Assembly: GCA_037318855.1 (NCBI GenBank)
Contig: CP134874.1
Coordinates: 1,426,598 to 1,490,597, forward strand
Direction: 5' to 3'
Source: Candidatus Sedimenticola sp. (ex Thyasira tokunagai)
Lineage (GTDB): Bacteria > Pseudomonadota > Gammaproteobacteria > Chromatiales > Chromatiaceae
DNA: 64,000 nucleotides
The translations under genes and the position numbers were made by a program. The notes below the pieces were generated by a model that saw only the letters and a program-made list of their open reading frames with translations, was not told the origin of the DNA and searched no databases. Positions 45,283-54,792 of the stretch are shown one piece after another (the stretch's first letter is position 1; the number at the start of each line of letters is the position of its first letter).

Positions 45283-46299
45283 ATGAAGATTACAACAATC
45301 GGCCTTGATATCGCAAAATCAGTATTTCACCTGTATGTAGTGAACTCAGTGGGGCGATACATCAAGAAGAAGCAACTCAAGCGAAAACAGGTCTTGGCGT
45401 ATATGGCAAACATGGAGCCGTGTTTGATTGCAATGGAGGCGTGTGGAGGTGCCAACTACTGGGCAAGAGAATTTGCCGCTCAGGGGCATCAGGTTAAGCT
45501 AATCGCGCCTCAATATGTCAAACCCTACGTCAAAGGTAACAAGAACGACTACAATGATGCCGAAGGGATCGCTGAGGCGGCACAACGGCCCAATATGCGT
45601 TTTGTGCCGATTAAGTCCGTCGAACAGCAAGATATCCAGAGTATTCACCGTCAACGGGAGCGCATCAAAAAAGAACGTACCGCCTTGGTGAATCAGGTGC
45701 GTGGATTATTGGCTGAATATGGGGTGGTCATCAATAAAGGGGTTGCCGCCGTGCGCAGGGGTCTCCCTGAGATTCTGGAAGATGCAGAGAATGGTTTGAC
45801 GCCCCTTGCGCGTGAGTTATTCGCAGAGCTTCAGGAAGAATCACAGACCATCGACAAACGGCTTGAGCAGTGTGAGAAGCGAATCAAAAGTCTCAATCAA
45901 GAAAATGAGGTGTGCCAACGACTCGATGAGATATTAGGGATCGGCCCCATCACCGCCAGCGCGACTTATGCTGCAGCCGGTGACGGCAAAGATTTTGTGA
46001 GTGGCCGTCATTTTTCAGCCTGGTTAGGCTTGGTGCCTGGTCAACACTCGACGGGTGGCAAGACGGTCCTTCTGGGGATCAGTAAACGGGGTAACGCCTA
46101 TCTCAGAACACTGTTTATTCACGGTGCCCGGGCTGTTCTGCGTCACTCTGCGAATAAGACAGATCACTTTAGCCGGTGGGCTCAAGCCCTATTGGAGCGT
46201 CGAGGGCACAATAGGGCATGCGTTGCGGTTGCCAATAAGATGGCCCGAATCGCATGGGTCATCATGGCGAAAGGTGAGACCTATCGTACAGTCGTATGA
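45283..46299 (+). CDS. IS110-family transposase (DEDD recombinase)
   Basis: I start at the ATG at 45283; GTG codons at 45271 and 45280 are alternatives. The 338-residue product has the N-terminal DEDD/RuvC-like domain: Asp in ITTIGLDIAKSVFHLYVV, Glu in IAMEACGGANYWA, and Asp residues in GNKNDYNDAEGIAEAA. The C-terminal Tnp-20 domain includes EILGIGPITASATYAA and the serine-bearing WLGLVPGQHSTGGKTVLLG. The frame is complete with no frameshift, so the element may be active. DEDD transposases of this family act with a structured RNA from the element. Confidence 0.95.
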   Translation: MKITTIGLDIAKSVFHLYVVNSVGRYIKKKQLKRKQVLAYMANMEPCLIAMEACGGANYWAREFAAQGHQVKLIAPQYVKPYVKGNKNDYNDAEGIAEAAQRPNMRFVPIKSVEQQDIQSIHRQRERIKKERTALVNQVRGLLAEYGVVINKGVAAVRRGLPEILEDAENGLTPLARELFAELQEESQTIDKRLEQCEKRIKSLNQENEVCQRLDEILGIGPITASATYAAAGDGKDFVSGRHFSAWLGLVPGQHSTGGKTVLLGISKRGNAYLRTLFIHGARAVLRHSANKTDHFSRWAQALLERRGHNRACVAVANKMARIAWVIMAKGETYRTVV

Positions 46300-46606
46300 A
46301 CACAGTGATGAATTTGACGGAAGCTGATTGCTTGCGTTGATTGAAAAAAGAGGTAACCCCTTTCCTACAGTTGCAAAAGACAGATTGATCGGATGGTGAG
46401 ATAGGTCAGACCGGCTCATTCAAAACCTTTTACCTGCATCGGCTCTTACAGAAGCCGGAAGGATGATGAGGAGGATGAGCGCAGATAACCATCGGGGCCA
46501 GGAAGCGAAAAAAGCTTCCATCAAATAGGCCGGATATATGAGAGCAATGATTTCCTCTCGCACATCGGTAAAATGTCTTGCAAACGGAGTGGGTCCATAT
46601 ATGCAG
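46300..46606. ncRNA. Candidate bridge-RNA region of the IS1111-like element
   Basis: The noncoding 3' end of about 300 bases after the transposase has no gene I can support. In the IS1111 subgroup the bridge RNA that guides target choice is reported from the right end. Length and position fit. I have not identified the guide loops or the exact limits or strand of the RNA, so this is a prediction from family knowledge. Confidence 0.3.
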
Positions 46607-46744
46607 GTGGTTGAGCGACGTTACTGTGGTGAACTTGTTCGTGATTGGCCCGAGGCGCGTTCTTCGCGCCCCGCTTTTAGCTGGATTACTAGCTTGCTCC
46701 AATCCAGGGTATAATGGCCGGTTTTCACCTGACTGAAGTCTGAA

Positions 46745-48325
46745 ATGTCTGAACTGCTTGAACAACTGAACCGGCGCCGCACCTTCGCCATTATCTCGCA
46801 CCCCGATGCGGGTAAGACCACCCTCACCGAGAAGCTGTTGTTGTTTGGCGGCGCCATCCAGATGGCCGGCACGGTAAAGGGACGCAAGGCCGCACGTCAT
46901 GCCACCTCCGATTGGATGGAGCTGGAGAAGCAGCGTGGTATCTCCGTTACCTCATCGGTGATGCAGTTTCCTTATGGCGATACAGTGGTTAATCTACTCG
47001 ATACCCCCGGCCATGAAGACTTCTCTGAAGATACCTATCGCACACTGACTGCAGTCGATTCGGCGCTGATGGTGATTGATGTTGCCAAGGGTGTGGAGGC
47101 ACGCACTATCAAACTGATGGATGTCTGCCGTATGCGCGACACGCCCATTCTCACCTTTATCAACAAGCTTGACCGAGAGGGGCGCGATGCCCTGGAACTG
47201 CTCGATGAGGTGGAGGCGGTGCTGAAGATTCGCTGTGCTCCAATCACCTGGCCGATCGGCATGGGCAAGCGCTTCAAGGGAGTGTTCGATCTGCGCACTG
47301 ACACCACCCACCTCTTCTCCGCCACACACGGCGGCAAGATTAATGAGGGCGAGCTGATTGAGGGGTTGGACAATCCCCGCCTCGATGAAGTGATCGGCGA
47401 TATGGCTGACGAGCTGCGGGAGGAGGTTGAGCTGGTGCGTGGCGCCAGTCATGAGCTGGATCTTGACGCTTATGCCCAGGGTGAACTGACGCCGGTCTTT
47501 TTCGGTTCAGCTATCAATAATTTTGGCGTAAAGGAGCTGCTGGACGCATTTTCCCGATATGCGCCGGCGCCCAGGGCGCGGCAGACACAGCAGCGGCGGG
47601 TGGAGCCATCGGACAAGAAGTTTTCTGGTTTTGTCTTTAAAATTCAGGCCAATATGGATCAGGCCCACAGGGATCGCATCGCTTTTTTGCGAGTCTGTTC
47701 CGGCTCTTACAAGAAGGGCATGAAAATGCGCCATGTGCGTATCGGAAAAACGGTGCAGATAAGCAATGCCATCACCTTTCAGGCGGATGAGCGGCGCCAT
47801 GTGGAGGAGGCCTGGCCCGGGGATATTATCGGCCTGCACAACCACGGCACCATTCAGATCGGAGATACTTTTACGGAAGGTGAGGAGCTGAAGTATGAGG
47901 GTGTACCCTACTTTGCGCCGGAACTTTTCCGCCGTGTGGTGCTGAAGGACCCACTGCGCATGAAAGCGCTGCATAAAGGGGTGCTGCAGTTGTGTGAAGA
48001 GGGGGCGACTCAGGTGTTTCGGCCCCTGAAGAACAACGACTTGATTCTGGGCGCTGTCGGCATCCTGCAGTTTGATGTGGCGGCCCATCGGCTCAAGGAT
48101 GAGTATGGTGTCGAAGCGATTGTCGAGGCGACAAGCGTTGCCACTGCACGCTGGGTACGTTGCGAGGATGACAAGATGCTGGAGAAGTTTCGCATTAAGG
48201 CGTATGAGAATCTGGCCATGGATGGGGATGACCAGCTGGTCTATCTTGCACCTACCCGGGTCAATCTCTCCCTTGCCATAGAGCGCTGGCAGGATATTGA
48301 GTTTCTGGCGACACGGGAGCTTTGA
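46745..48325 (+). CDS. prfC: Peptide chain release factor 3
   Basis: The 526-residue protein is a translational GTPase. G1 is [20 protein letters not shown], the switch 1 region reads [21 protein letters not shown]3 is [16 protein letters not shown] and G4 is NKLDREGRD. The C-terminal RF3 domain includes [22 protein letters not shown]3 helps RF1 and RF2 leave the ribosome after termination. The insertion element sits upstream, leaving about 140 bases for a promoter. Confidence 0.97.
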   Translation: MSELLEQLNRRRTFAIISHPDAGKTTLTEKLLLFGGAIQMAGTVKGRKAARHATSDWMELEKQRGISVTSSVMQFPYGDTVVNLLDTPGHEDFSEDTYRTLTAVDSALMVIDVAKGVEARTIKLMDVCRMRDTPILTFINKLDREGRDALELLDEVEAVLKIRCAPITWPIGMGKRFKGVFDLRTDTTHLFSATHGGKINEGELIEGLDNPRLDEVIGDMADELREEVELVRGASHELDLDAYAQGELTPVFFGSAINNFGVKELLDAFSRYAPAPRARQTQQRRVEPSDKKFSGFVFKIQANMDQAHRDRIAFLRVCSGSYKKGMKMRHVRIGKTVQISNAITFQADERRHVEEAWPGDIIGLHNHGTIQIGDTFTEGEELKYEGVPYFAPELFRRVVLKDPLRMKALHKGVLQLCEEGATQVFRPLKNNDLILGAVGILQFDVAAHRLKDEYGVEAIVEATSVATARWVRCEDDKMLEKFRIKAYENLAMDGDDQLVYLAPTRVNLSLAIERWQDIEFLATREL

Positions 48326-48328
48326 TTT

Positions 48329-48491
48329 GCAGGAGCGCTTTCCCGGGGCGCGGTGTGGGATTTATCGCATTTCGAGAAAATGCTCCTACAGGGGCCCGCG
48401 GCCAGTCCTGGCAGTGAGAGCGTTTTATGTAGGAGTGCTTTCCCAAAGCGCGATGGGATTTCGATTGTGGTATGAGAAACCGCTCCCATCA
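48329..48491. repeat. Two GTAGGAGCG REP-like palindromes after prfC
   Basis: One unit runs from GCAGGAGCGCTTTCC to TGCTCCTACA (48329-48390), a second from TGTAGGAGTGCTTTCC to CGCTCCCATC (48428-48491). They are divergent members of the family seen at 14943 and 40947 and lie between prfC and the bolA-like gene. Confidence 0.6.
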
Positions 48492-48530
48492 GGCTTTCAT
48501 GCTGATTTCATTAAGAATTTGAGGTGGTAA

Positions 48531-48776
48531 ATGGAAACCAAAACAGTAGAGCAGCTGATAGAGGCTGGAATTCCCGGCTGCGAGGCACAGGTAACCGGTA
48601 GCGGTTGCGATTTTGAAGCAACGGTAATTAGCGGTGATTTTACCGGTAAATCACTGCTGCAGAAGCAGCGACTGGTGATGGCTGCCGTGAAGGAACAGAT
48701 CGCGACCGGTGAGCTTCACGCCCTCTCCATCAAGACCTTCACCCCTGATGAGTGGGCCGCCCGAGCCCAGGGTTGA
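48531..48776 (+). CDS. ibaG: BolA family protein, IbaG type
   Basis: The 81-residue protein has the BolA fold: METKTVEQLIEAGIPGCEAQ, FEATVISGDFTGKSLLQKQR and LHALSIKTFTPDEWAARAQG. The histidine in GELHALSIKTF is at the conserved position. IbaG/BolA proteins work with monothiol glutaredoxins in iron-sulfur handling and stress response. The length and the C-terminal TPDEW favour IbaG over BolA. It stands alone apart from the small gene that follows. Confidence 0.92.
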   Translation: METKTVEQLIEAGIPGCEAQVTGSGCDFEATVISGDFTGKSLLQKQRLVMAAVKEQIATGELHALSIKTFTPDEWAARAQG

Positions 48777-48856
48777 AAAAAGCCCCTTTCCATCCATACT
48801 TAATCCGGGAAGGTTAGTTGCTTCCCCGGCGGATCCAAATGGAAATGGAGGGTGGC

Positions 48857-49078
48857 ATGTTTCTTAAACATATCAAAAACAACAGCATAGTTGAGGTGTT
48901 GAGCCTCAATGATCTGATCAATCCAAATCACCCCAGGCTGGTTGGGCGCTATACGGCGGGTGAAGAGCTCCAGGATCCGGAGAAGTTTCCCAAAAGTGAG
49001 TTGGAGTTCCTCTCCGGTGAGTCTCTCCCCAGGTGCTGGCTTGATGTTCACTATCGTGATGAGGAGTTGAAGAGGTGA
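48857..49078 (+). CDS. Conserved small protein, often labelled acetyltransferase
   Basis: I start at the ATG at 48857 with GGAGG 5 bases upstream; an earlier in-frame start is inferior. The 73-residue protein (MFLKHIKNNSIVEVLSLNDL, YTAGEELQDPEKFPKSELEF, LPRCWLDVHYRD) resembles a small gammaproteobacterial family that databases often call acetyltransferase. It is far too short for a GNAT fold and I see no acetyl-CoA motif. The function is unknown. Confidence 0.75.
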   Translation: MFLKHIKNNSIVEVLSLNDLINPNHPRLVGRYTAGEELQDPEKFPKSELEFLSGESLPRCWLDVHYRDEELKR

Positions 49079-49098
49079 GCCGTGGGAGGTGTTTTTTT

Positions 49099-49282
49099 TT
49101 AGCCGGAAATGAACGCAAATGAACGCGAATTTTTGAGTTGCTTAAATTGATGCAACTGATGAAAAGGGCGGGTAACTATTCAGCACCGCAAAGAAACCGC
49201 TGGTAACTGTTCAGGGGTGATCTGAATAGTTACAAGGGCGGCTCTTTAATATTTGCGTTTATTCGCGTTCATTTGCGGCTAA
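49099..49282. repeat. Inverted-repeat element with GAACGCAAATGAACGCG ends
   Basis: The left end (TTAGCCGGAAATGAACGC, then AAATGAACGCGAAT) is mirrored at the right end (ATTTGCGTTTATTCGCG, then TTCATTTGCGGCTAA), about 32 bp with few mismatches. A second inner pair, GGTAACTATTCAG and CTGAATAGTTAC, lies inside. There is no ORF. It lies between the small gene and the convergent fumarase gene; its right end is 10 bases from the fumarase stop. Confidence 0.6.
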
Positions 49283-49292
49283 TCAGCAGTAA

Positions 49293-50810
49293 TCAGATCT
49301 TCCCGATTTCCGCGATCTTCACCCGCCACTCTGCCGGGCCGCTTTCATGAACCGACTCCCCACGGCTGTCGACGGCGACGGTAACCGGCATATCCACCAC
49401 CTCGAATTCGCGGATCGCCTCCATTCCCAACTCCTCAAATGCGACGATGCGGGATGAGCGGATCGCTTTGGCAACCAGATAGGCTGCGCCACCCACCGCC
49501 ATCAGATAGACGGCACCATGCTGCTTGATCGACTCACGGGTGGCGGGACCACGTTCTGCCTTACCAACCATACCGATAAGGCCGGTCTCTCCCAGCATCA
49601 TGTCGGTAAATTTATCCATTCGGGTGGAGGTGGTGGGGCCGGCGGGGCCAACCACCTCATCGCCCACGGGATCGACCGGGCCGACGTAGTAGATGAAGCG
49701 ATTGTTGAAGTCGACGCCGTCCGGCAGGGGCTCGCCTTTCTCCAGCAGGTCCTGAATCCGTTTGTGGGCGGCGTCACGCCCGGTGAGCAGTTTGCCGGAG
49801 AGCAGAACCCGGTCGCCAGGCTTAAAACCGGCTATCTCTTCACGGGTGACAGTGTCCAGGTTGACACGGTGGGCGTCCGCTGACGCCTCCCAGGTCACCT
49901 CCGGCCAATCTTCTGTTTTCGGTGGCTGCAGTTCGGCGGGACCGTCACCCTTGAGGGTGAATTCAACGTGTCGGGTGGCGGCGCAGTTGGGAATCATCGC
50001 CACAGGCAGAGAGGCGGCATGGGTTGGGTAGTCGTTGATCTTGACGTCCAGTACGGTTGTCAGCCCACCCAGGCCCTGTGCGCCTATCCCCAGGGCATTG
50101 ATCTTCTCAAACAGCTCAAGACGCAGCTCTTCAGTTCGGCTGTTCGGGCCTCTGGCCTGAAGCTCATGCATATCGATGGGCTCCATCAGCGACTCTTTCG
50201 CCAGAAGCATCGCTTTCTCGGCGGAGCCGCCGATACCTATTCCCAACATACCGGGAGGACACCAGCCTGCACCCAGAGTGGGAATGACCTCAAGTACCCA
50301 GTCCACCAGGCTGCCCGAGGGATTGAGAACGGTAAAACGCGCCTTGTTCTCAGAGCCGCCACCCTTGGCGGCCAACTTGATCTCCACTTCATCTCCGGGC
50401 ACCAGTCGGGTATGGATTACCGCCGGGGTGTTGTCACGGGTATTGGTGCGAGCTCCTGCGGGATCGCTGACCACCGATGCACGCAGCACGTTCTCTGATG
50501 CTGTGTAGGCCCTGCGTACCCCCTCATTGATCATCTCATCCAGGCTCATCTCTGCATCCCAGAAGACATCCATGCCGATGTCGACAAAGGCGGTGACCAT
50601 GCCGGTATCCTGACAGATCGGTCGATGGCCCTCGGCACACATCCGCGAGTTAACGAGAATCTGAGCCATGGCATCCTTAGCAGCGGCTGACTCTTCACGC
50701 TCCCATGCCTTTGTCAGTGCCTGGATATAGTCAATCGGGTGGTAGTAGGAGATGTACTGCAGCGCATCAGCGACACTTTCTATGAGGTCTTGTTGTTTGA
50801 TGGTGGTCAT
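49293..50810 (-). CDS. fumA: Fumarate hydratase class I (iron-sulfur)
   Basis: The 505-residue protein combines the alpha and beta parts of class I fumarase. Cluster-binding cysteines fit HRPICQDTGMVTAFVDIG, GAGWCPPGMLGIGIGGSAEK and MIPNCAATRHVEFTL. The C-terminal part contains YYVGPVDPVGDEVVGPAGPT and TRMDKFTDMMLGETGLIGMV. It interconverts fumarate and malate in the citric acid cycle, uses an oxygen-sensitive 4Fe-4S cluster, and is distinct from the iron-free FumC. It is transcribed alone. Confidence 0.93.
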   Translation of the reverse strand: MTTIKQQDLIESVADALQYISYYHPIDYIQALTKAWEREESAAAKDAMAQILVNSRMCAEGHRPICQDTGMVTAFVDIGMDVFWDAEMSLDEMINEGVRRAYTASENVLRASVVSDPAGARTNTRDNTPAVIHTRLVPGDEVEIKLAAKGGGSENKARFTVLNPSGSLVDWVLEVIPTLGAGWCPPGMLGIGIGGSAEKAMLLAKESLMEPIDMHELQARGPNSRTEELRLELFEKINALGIGAQGLGGLTTVLDVKINDYPTHAASLPVAMIPNCAATRHVEFTLKGDGPAELQPPKTEDWPEVTWEASADAHRVNLDTVTREEIAGFKPGDRVLLSGKLLTGRDAAHKRIQDLLEKGEPLPDGVDFNNRFIYYVGPVDPVGDEVVGPAGPTTSTRMDKFTDMMLGETGLIGMVGKAERGPATRESIKQHGAVYLMAVGGAAYLVAKAIRSSRIVAFEELGMEAIREFEVVDMPVTVAVDSRGESVHESGPAEWRVKIAEIGKI

Positions 50811-50969
50811 GTTGTACCCGTAGTGTTGGCAGAATTAACCTGCTCATTATACCCTTGCCTAATGGTGAAGCGGAAATCTAGACAGATCAACTTTTTCAAG
50901 TAACCAGCAGTACCCTTCCATCTCTTATCGAGTGGCCGGCTTGTCGAAAGGGTGGAGGAAGGTCTGGTT

Positions 50970-51221
50970 TTAGGTATCTAAAGAGAGTTTTTTGACAGTG
51001 TTGATCCCCTTTACACGCTGGGCATGGATAATATCGATCTCTTTGCTCAACCGTTTACGCTTTGACTCATTCTCCTCTTTTTTATACTCCAGCTGGAGTT
51101 TTCGTTCCTTCTCTCTCAGCTGTTTGAGAATATTCTTGAGCTTTTCGCGCCGCTTGTAGAGCTGACGCTGGTCAAGGCTCAGGTAATCAGCCAGTTTCTT
51201 TAACAGTTTTTTCCGTTTCAT
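50970..51221 (-). CDS. Small lysine-rich coiled-coil protein
   Basis: I start at the ATG at 51221 (MKRKKLLKKLADYLSLDQRQ); an upstream extension overlaps the transporter gene. The 83-residue protein is nearly all helical, with alternating Lys/Arg and Glu heptads (REKERKLQLEYKKEENESKR). It follows the Na/Pi transporter gene with a gap of 16 bases, on the same strand. I recognise no family; it may be an accessory of the transporter or of its PhoU-like domain. Confidence 0.6.
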   Translation of the reverse strand: MKRKKLLKKLADYLSLDQRQLYKRREKLKNILKQLREKERKLQLEYKKEENESKRKRLSKEIDIIHAQRVKGINTVKKLSLDT

Positions 51222-51237
51222 CTGCTGTTCCAGTAGG

Positions 51238-53052
51238 TTAGTTGGACTTCTCTTTCTGTTGATCGAGAACTGTCTGCAGCTCATTCTCGCTCAGTGCAAT
51301 GCTGCGGACGGCCTGGGTCAGGTCACGCTCTTGAGCAACGAACAGCGTCTGAGCGGCTCGGATCATATTCATCTCTGTACTGTAGATATAGGCAGTGTCA
51401 TTCATTAGTGAGGTACCGATCTCCGGGGTGATGCGGCCGTCTCTGATGAGTCCTGTAAGATAGTGATTCAACTCCTCTCTGTTCTCTGAAATTACCAGTT
51501 TGAGTGCGTCGAGTGAGAGGATATTGGTATCGCCGTTTTGAGGGTCACGAACAGATTCAAGATCCCGAAGTACGGTAGCCATATGGACACGAAGTTTGTT
51601 GTAGGCATTGCGTACACTGGGAGTCTTGCCGTTTACATGGGGCACAAGATTTTTTTGTAGATGTTTTACATCTTTGATCGCTTCCACTATCTGTTGGTTC
51701 GCTTCACGCAGGTGGTGGATATCCCCAGACTGCTCCATCTCCCAGGAAAAACCGGCATTGCTTATGAACGCTACAATGGCGCTGTAGAGTCCCTTGATAC
51801 TGCGTTCATAGGCAGAATCTATGTTCAATCGGCTCAGTTTTTTCTGCTCGGCGGCTATGAACTCAAGGTCCTGGTTGGAGAATACCTGTGACTTTTTATA
51901 GCCAAGGGCGTGGATAATGATGCTCTGGGCGTTGTCATATACCCGTAGTGTCTCCTGAAAAATGGCCTGTACCGCAGTGTCGGGGAAGTCGGCCGCTGAA
52001 CGGGTAAGGTATTTTGGTTGGTCAATTTCCTGTTTTTTCTCTTTGAACAGGCGGGTAAGAAAGTGAACCATCGGATTGATAAACGGCACCATCACAACAA
52101 TGCCTATGAGGTTGAAGATGGTATGGAATACCGCCAGCTTCAGCGCATAATCATCACTACCAATACCTACCGAGCGGCTAACCAGCTCAACCAGATCCAC
52201 CAGCTGATAGACCAGGGCTATAGCAATAACGCCGGTCACTAGATTGAAAATAAGATGTGCGCCCGCCAGTCGTTTACCCTGCTCGTTGGCACTCATAGCA
52301 CCGAGTACGGCGGTGACAGTGGTTCCCACATTGGCACCAATGGCCAAGGCAAGGGCATTCTCATAGGTGATCTGTCCGGCTGCGAGAGCAGTGATGATCA
52401 GTACCAGTGTGGCGTGGCTGGACTGCATCACCACCGTGGCAAAAACACCGATACAGGCAAAAATAAAGAGCCCGGGATAGCCACTAACGGCAAACTGGGC
52501 AAGATTGATGGTCTCCTTGAAAGCCTCAAATCCCTCTTTCATGTGGTGAATGCCGAGAAATAGAAAACCTAAGCCGGCGAGGATGTAACCAACTCCTTTG
52601 AGACTCTTCGACTTTTGAAATACCAGAATGATGCCGAATGCCAGCATTGGCATGGCATAGGCGGCAATCTTAACTTTTAGGCCGAAGCCGGCGATTAGCC
52701 AGGCACCGGTAGTCGTACCGAGGTTGGCGCCAAAAATAATACCGATACCGGAGGTAAGTGTTATCAAACCGGCACTGAGGAATGAGATAGTGATCACCGA
52801 CACCAATGAGCTGGATTGCATGATAGTGGTGGTGATGAGGCCAAATCCCAGGCTCTGCCACAGTCGCGAAGTGCCTTTGCGAAGAATGTTTTCCAGTGTG
52901 CCGCCGGTAAATGCACGAAATCCCTGTTCCAGAGAGAGCATGCCGAAAAGAAAGATAGCAACTCCCGCAGCAATCTCTTTGAAATTTGGACTGGCCCAGA
53001 AGCCGTACGCCAGGATAGAAAAGATGGTAGGTAAGAGGATTTTTCTCAGCAT
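51238..53052 (-). CDS. Na/Pi cotransporter family protein with PhoU-like domain
   Basis: The 604-residue protein has two inverted Na/Pi repeats, each with the QSS motif: TTTIMQSSSLVSVITISFLS and TVVMQSSHATLVLIITALAA, plus the matching GANLGTTTGAW and GANVGTTVTAVLG segments. About eight to nine helices are followed by a C-terminal region of about 220 residues that is helical and PhoU-like. Such NptA/YjbB-type proteins move phosphate with sodium. The downstream coiled-coil gene may form an operon with it. Confidence 0.92.
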   Translation of the reverse strand: MLRKILLPTIFSILAYGFWASPNFKEIAAGVAIFLFGMLSLEQGFRAFTGGTLENILRKGTSRLWQSLGFGLITTTIMQSSSLVSVITISFLSAGLITLTSGIGIIFGANLGTTTGAWLIAGFGLKVKIAAYAMPMLAFGIILVFQKSKSLKGVGYILAGLGFLFLGIHHMKEGFEAFKETINLAQFAVSGYPGLFIFACIGVFATVVMQSSHATLVLIITALAAGQITYENALALAIGANVGTTVTAVLGAMSANEQGKRLAGAHLIFNLVTGVIAIALVYQLVDLVELVSRSVGIGSDDYALKLAVFHTIFNLIGIVVMVPFINPMVHFLTRLFKEKKQEIDQPKYLTRSAADFPDTAVQAIFQETLRVYDNAQSIIIHALGYKKSQVFSNQDLEFIAAEQKKLSRLNIDSAYERSIKGLYSAIVAFISNAGFSWEMEQSGDIHHLREANQQIVEAIKDVKHLQKNLVPHVNGKTPSVRNAYNKLRVHMATVLRDLESVRDPQNGDTNILSLDALKLVISENREELNHYLTGLIRDGRITPEIGTSLMNDTAYIYSTEMNMIRAAQTLFVAQERDLTQAVRSIALSENELQTVLDQQKEKSN

Positions 53053-53192
53053 GTACGTAGTTCTGGCGCTGTAGGAAAAGAGTGTTTTATTTTTTGTCTG
53101 CCTCTAAATAGTAGAAGAAAATATGCTGTTTCGTGCGGTTACTTGGTATTACCGGATGGATTGTGGTCTGACCGGCTATTCGCTCAGGGCAT

Positions 53193-53230
53193 AAAAAAAG
53201 GCCGGTGTCTGCAAGCAGATGCACCGGACC
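53193..53230 (-). terminator. Terminator of the sucAB operon
   Basis: Read on the minus strand, CCGGTG and CATCTGC pair with GCAGA and CACCGG around a short loop, followed by a run of seven T. It lies about 50 bases after the sucB stop. Confidence 0.85.
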
Positions 53231-53280
53231 CAAGGGGGAGGATAGGTGTCCCTGATCCACCAGAATCAATCAGAGACCCT

Positions 53281-54486
<1,206 letters not shown>

Positions 54487-54493
54487 CTTATTT

Positions 54494-54792
54494 AGTGCTC
54501 CATCAATATGATAATTGCGGATGCAGTTAGCTTGTCAACGTTCACGGCAAGGCGCGCCTCGCAGGAAGGGTTGCGCTGAAGCAACCGTTTGCGATTGGAA
54601 ATGGCTGCTCCCTTGTCAAGAGGTGCAACGCAGTCCGTGGGCGTTGACAAGCTAATCCGTAGGGCGTCCCTGTGGTGTCCCGCAGCCGCGTTGCAGTGCT
54701 TGACCAGGGAATAGCCATCGCCTGCACACTGCGCCTTGCTGCGAAACACCACAGGGACGCTGAATTCGTAATTATCATGTTGATAGAGCACT
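54494..54792. repeat. GTGCTCC-ended element between sucA and sucB
   Basis: The 299-bp element has inverted ends AGTGCTCCATCAATATGATA and ATCATGTTGATAGAGCACT. A related copy in the opposite orientation lies at 58620-58883. There is no convincing ORF inside. The element supplies the stop codon and last five residues of SucA and, at its other end, the GGAG ahead of the sucB start. Confidence 0.8.

Larger units (their letters stand above)
45185..46606 (+). mobile_element. IS110-family insertion element, IS1111-like
   Basis: The transposase gene is framed by a perfect 14-bp inverted repeat, TATGGACCCACTCC at 45197-45210 and GGAGTGGGTCCATA at 46586-46599. Inverted repeats placed a short way inside the ends are typical of the IS1111 subgroup. 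The exact ends are not visible because this family makes little or no target duplication; I place them within about 12 bases of the repeats. The left noncoding end is about 90 bases, the right end about 300 bases. It lies between rimI and prfC. Confidence 0.85.
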
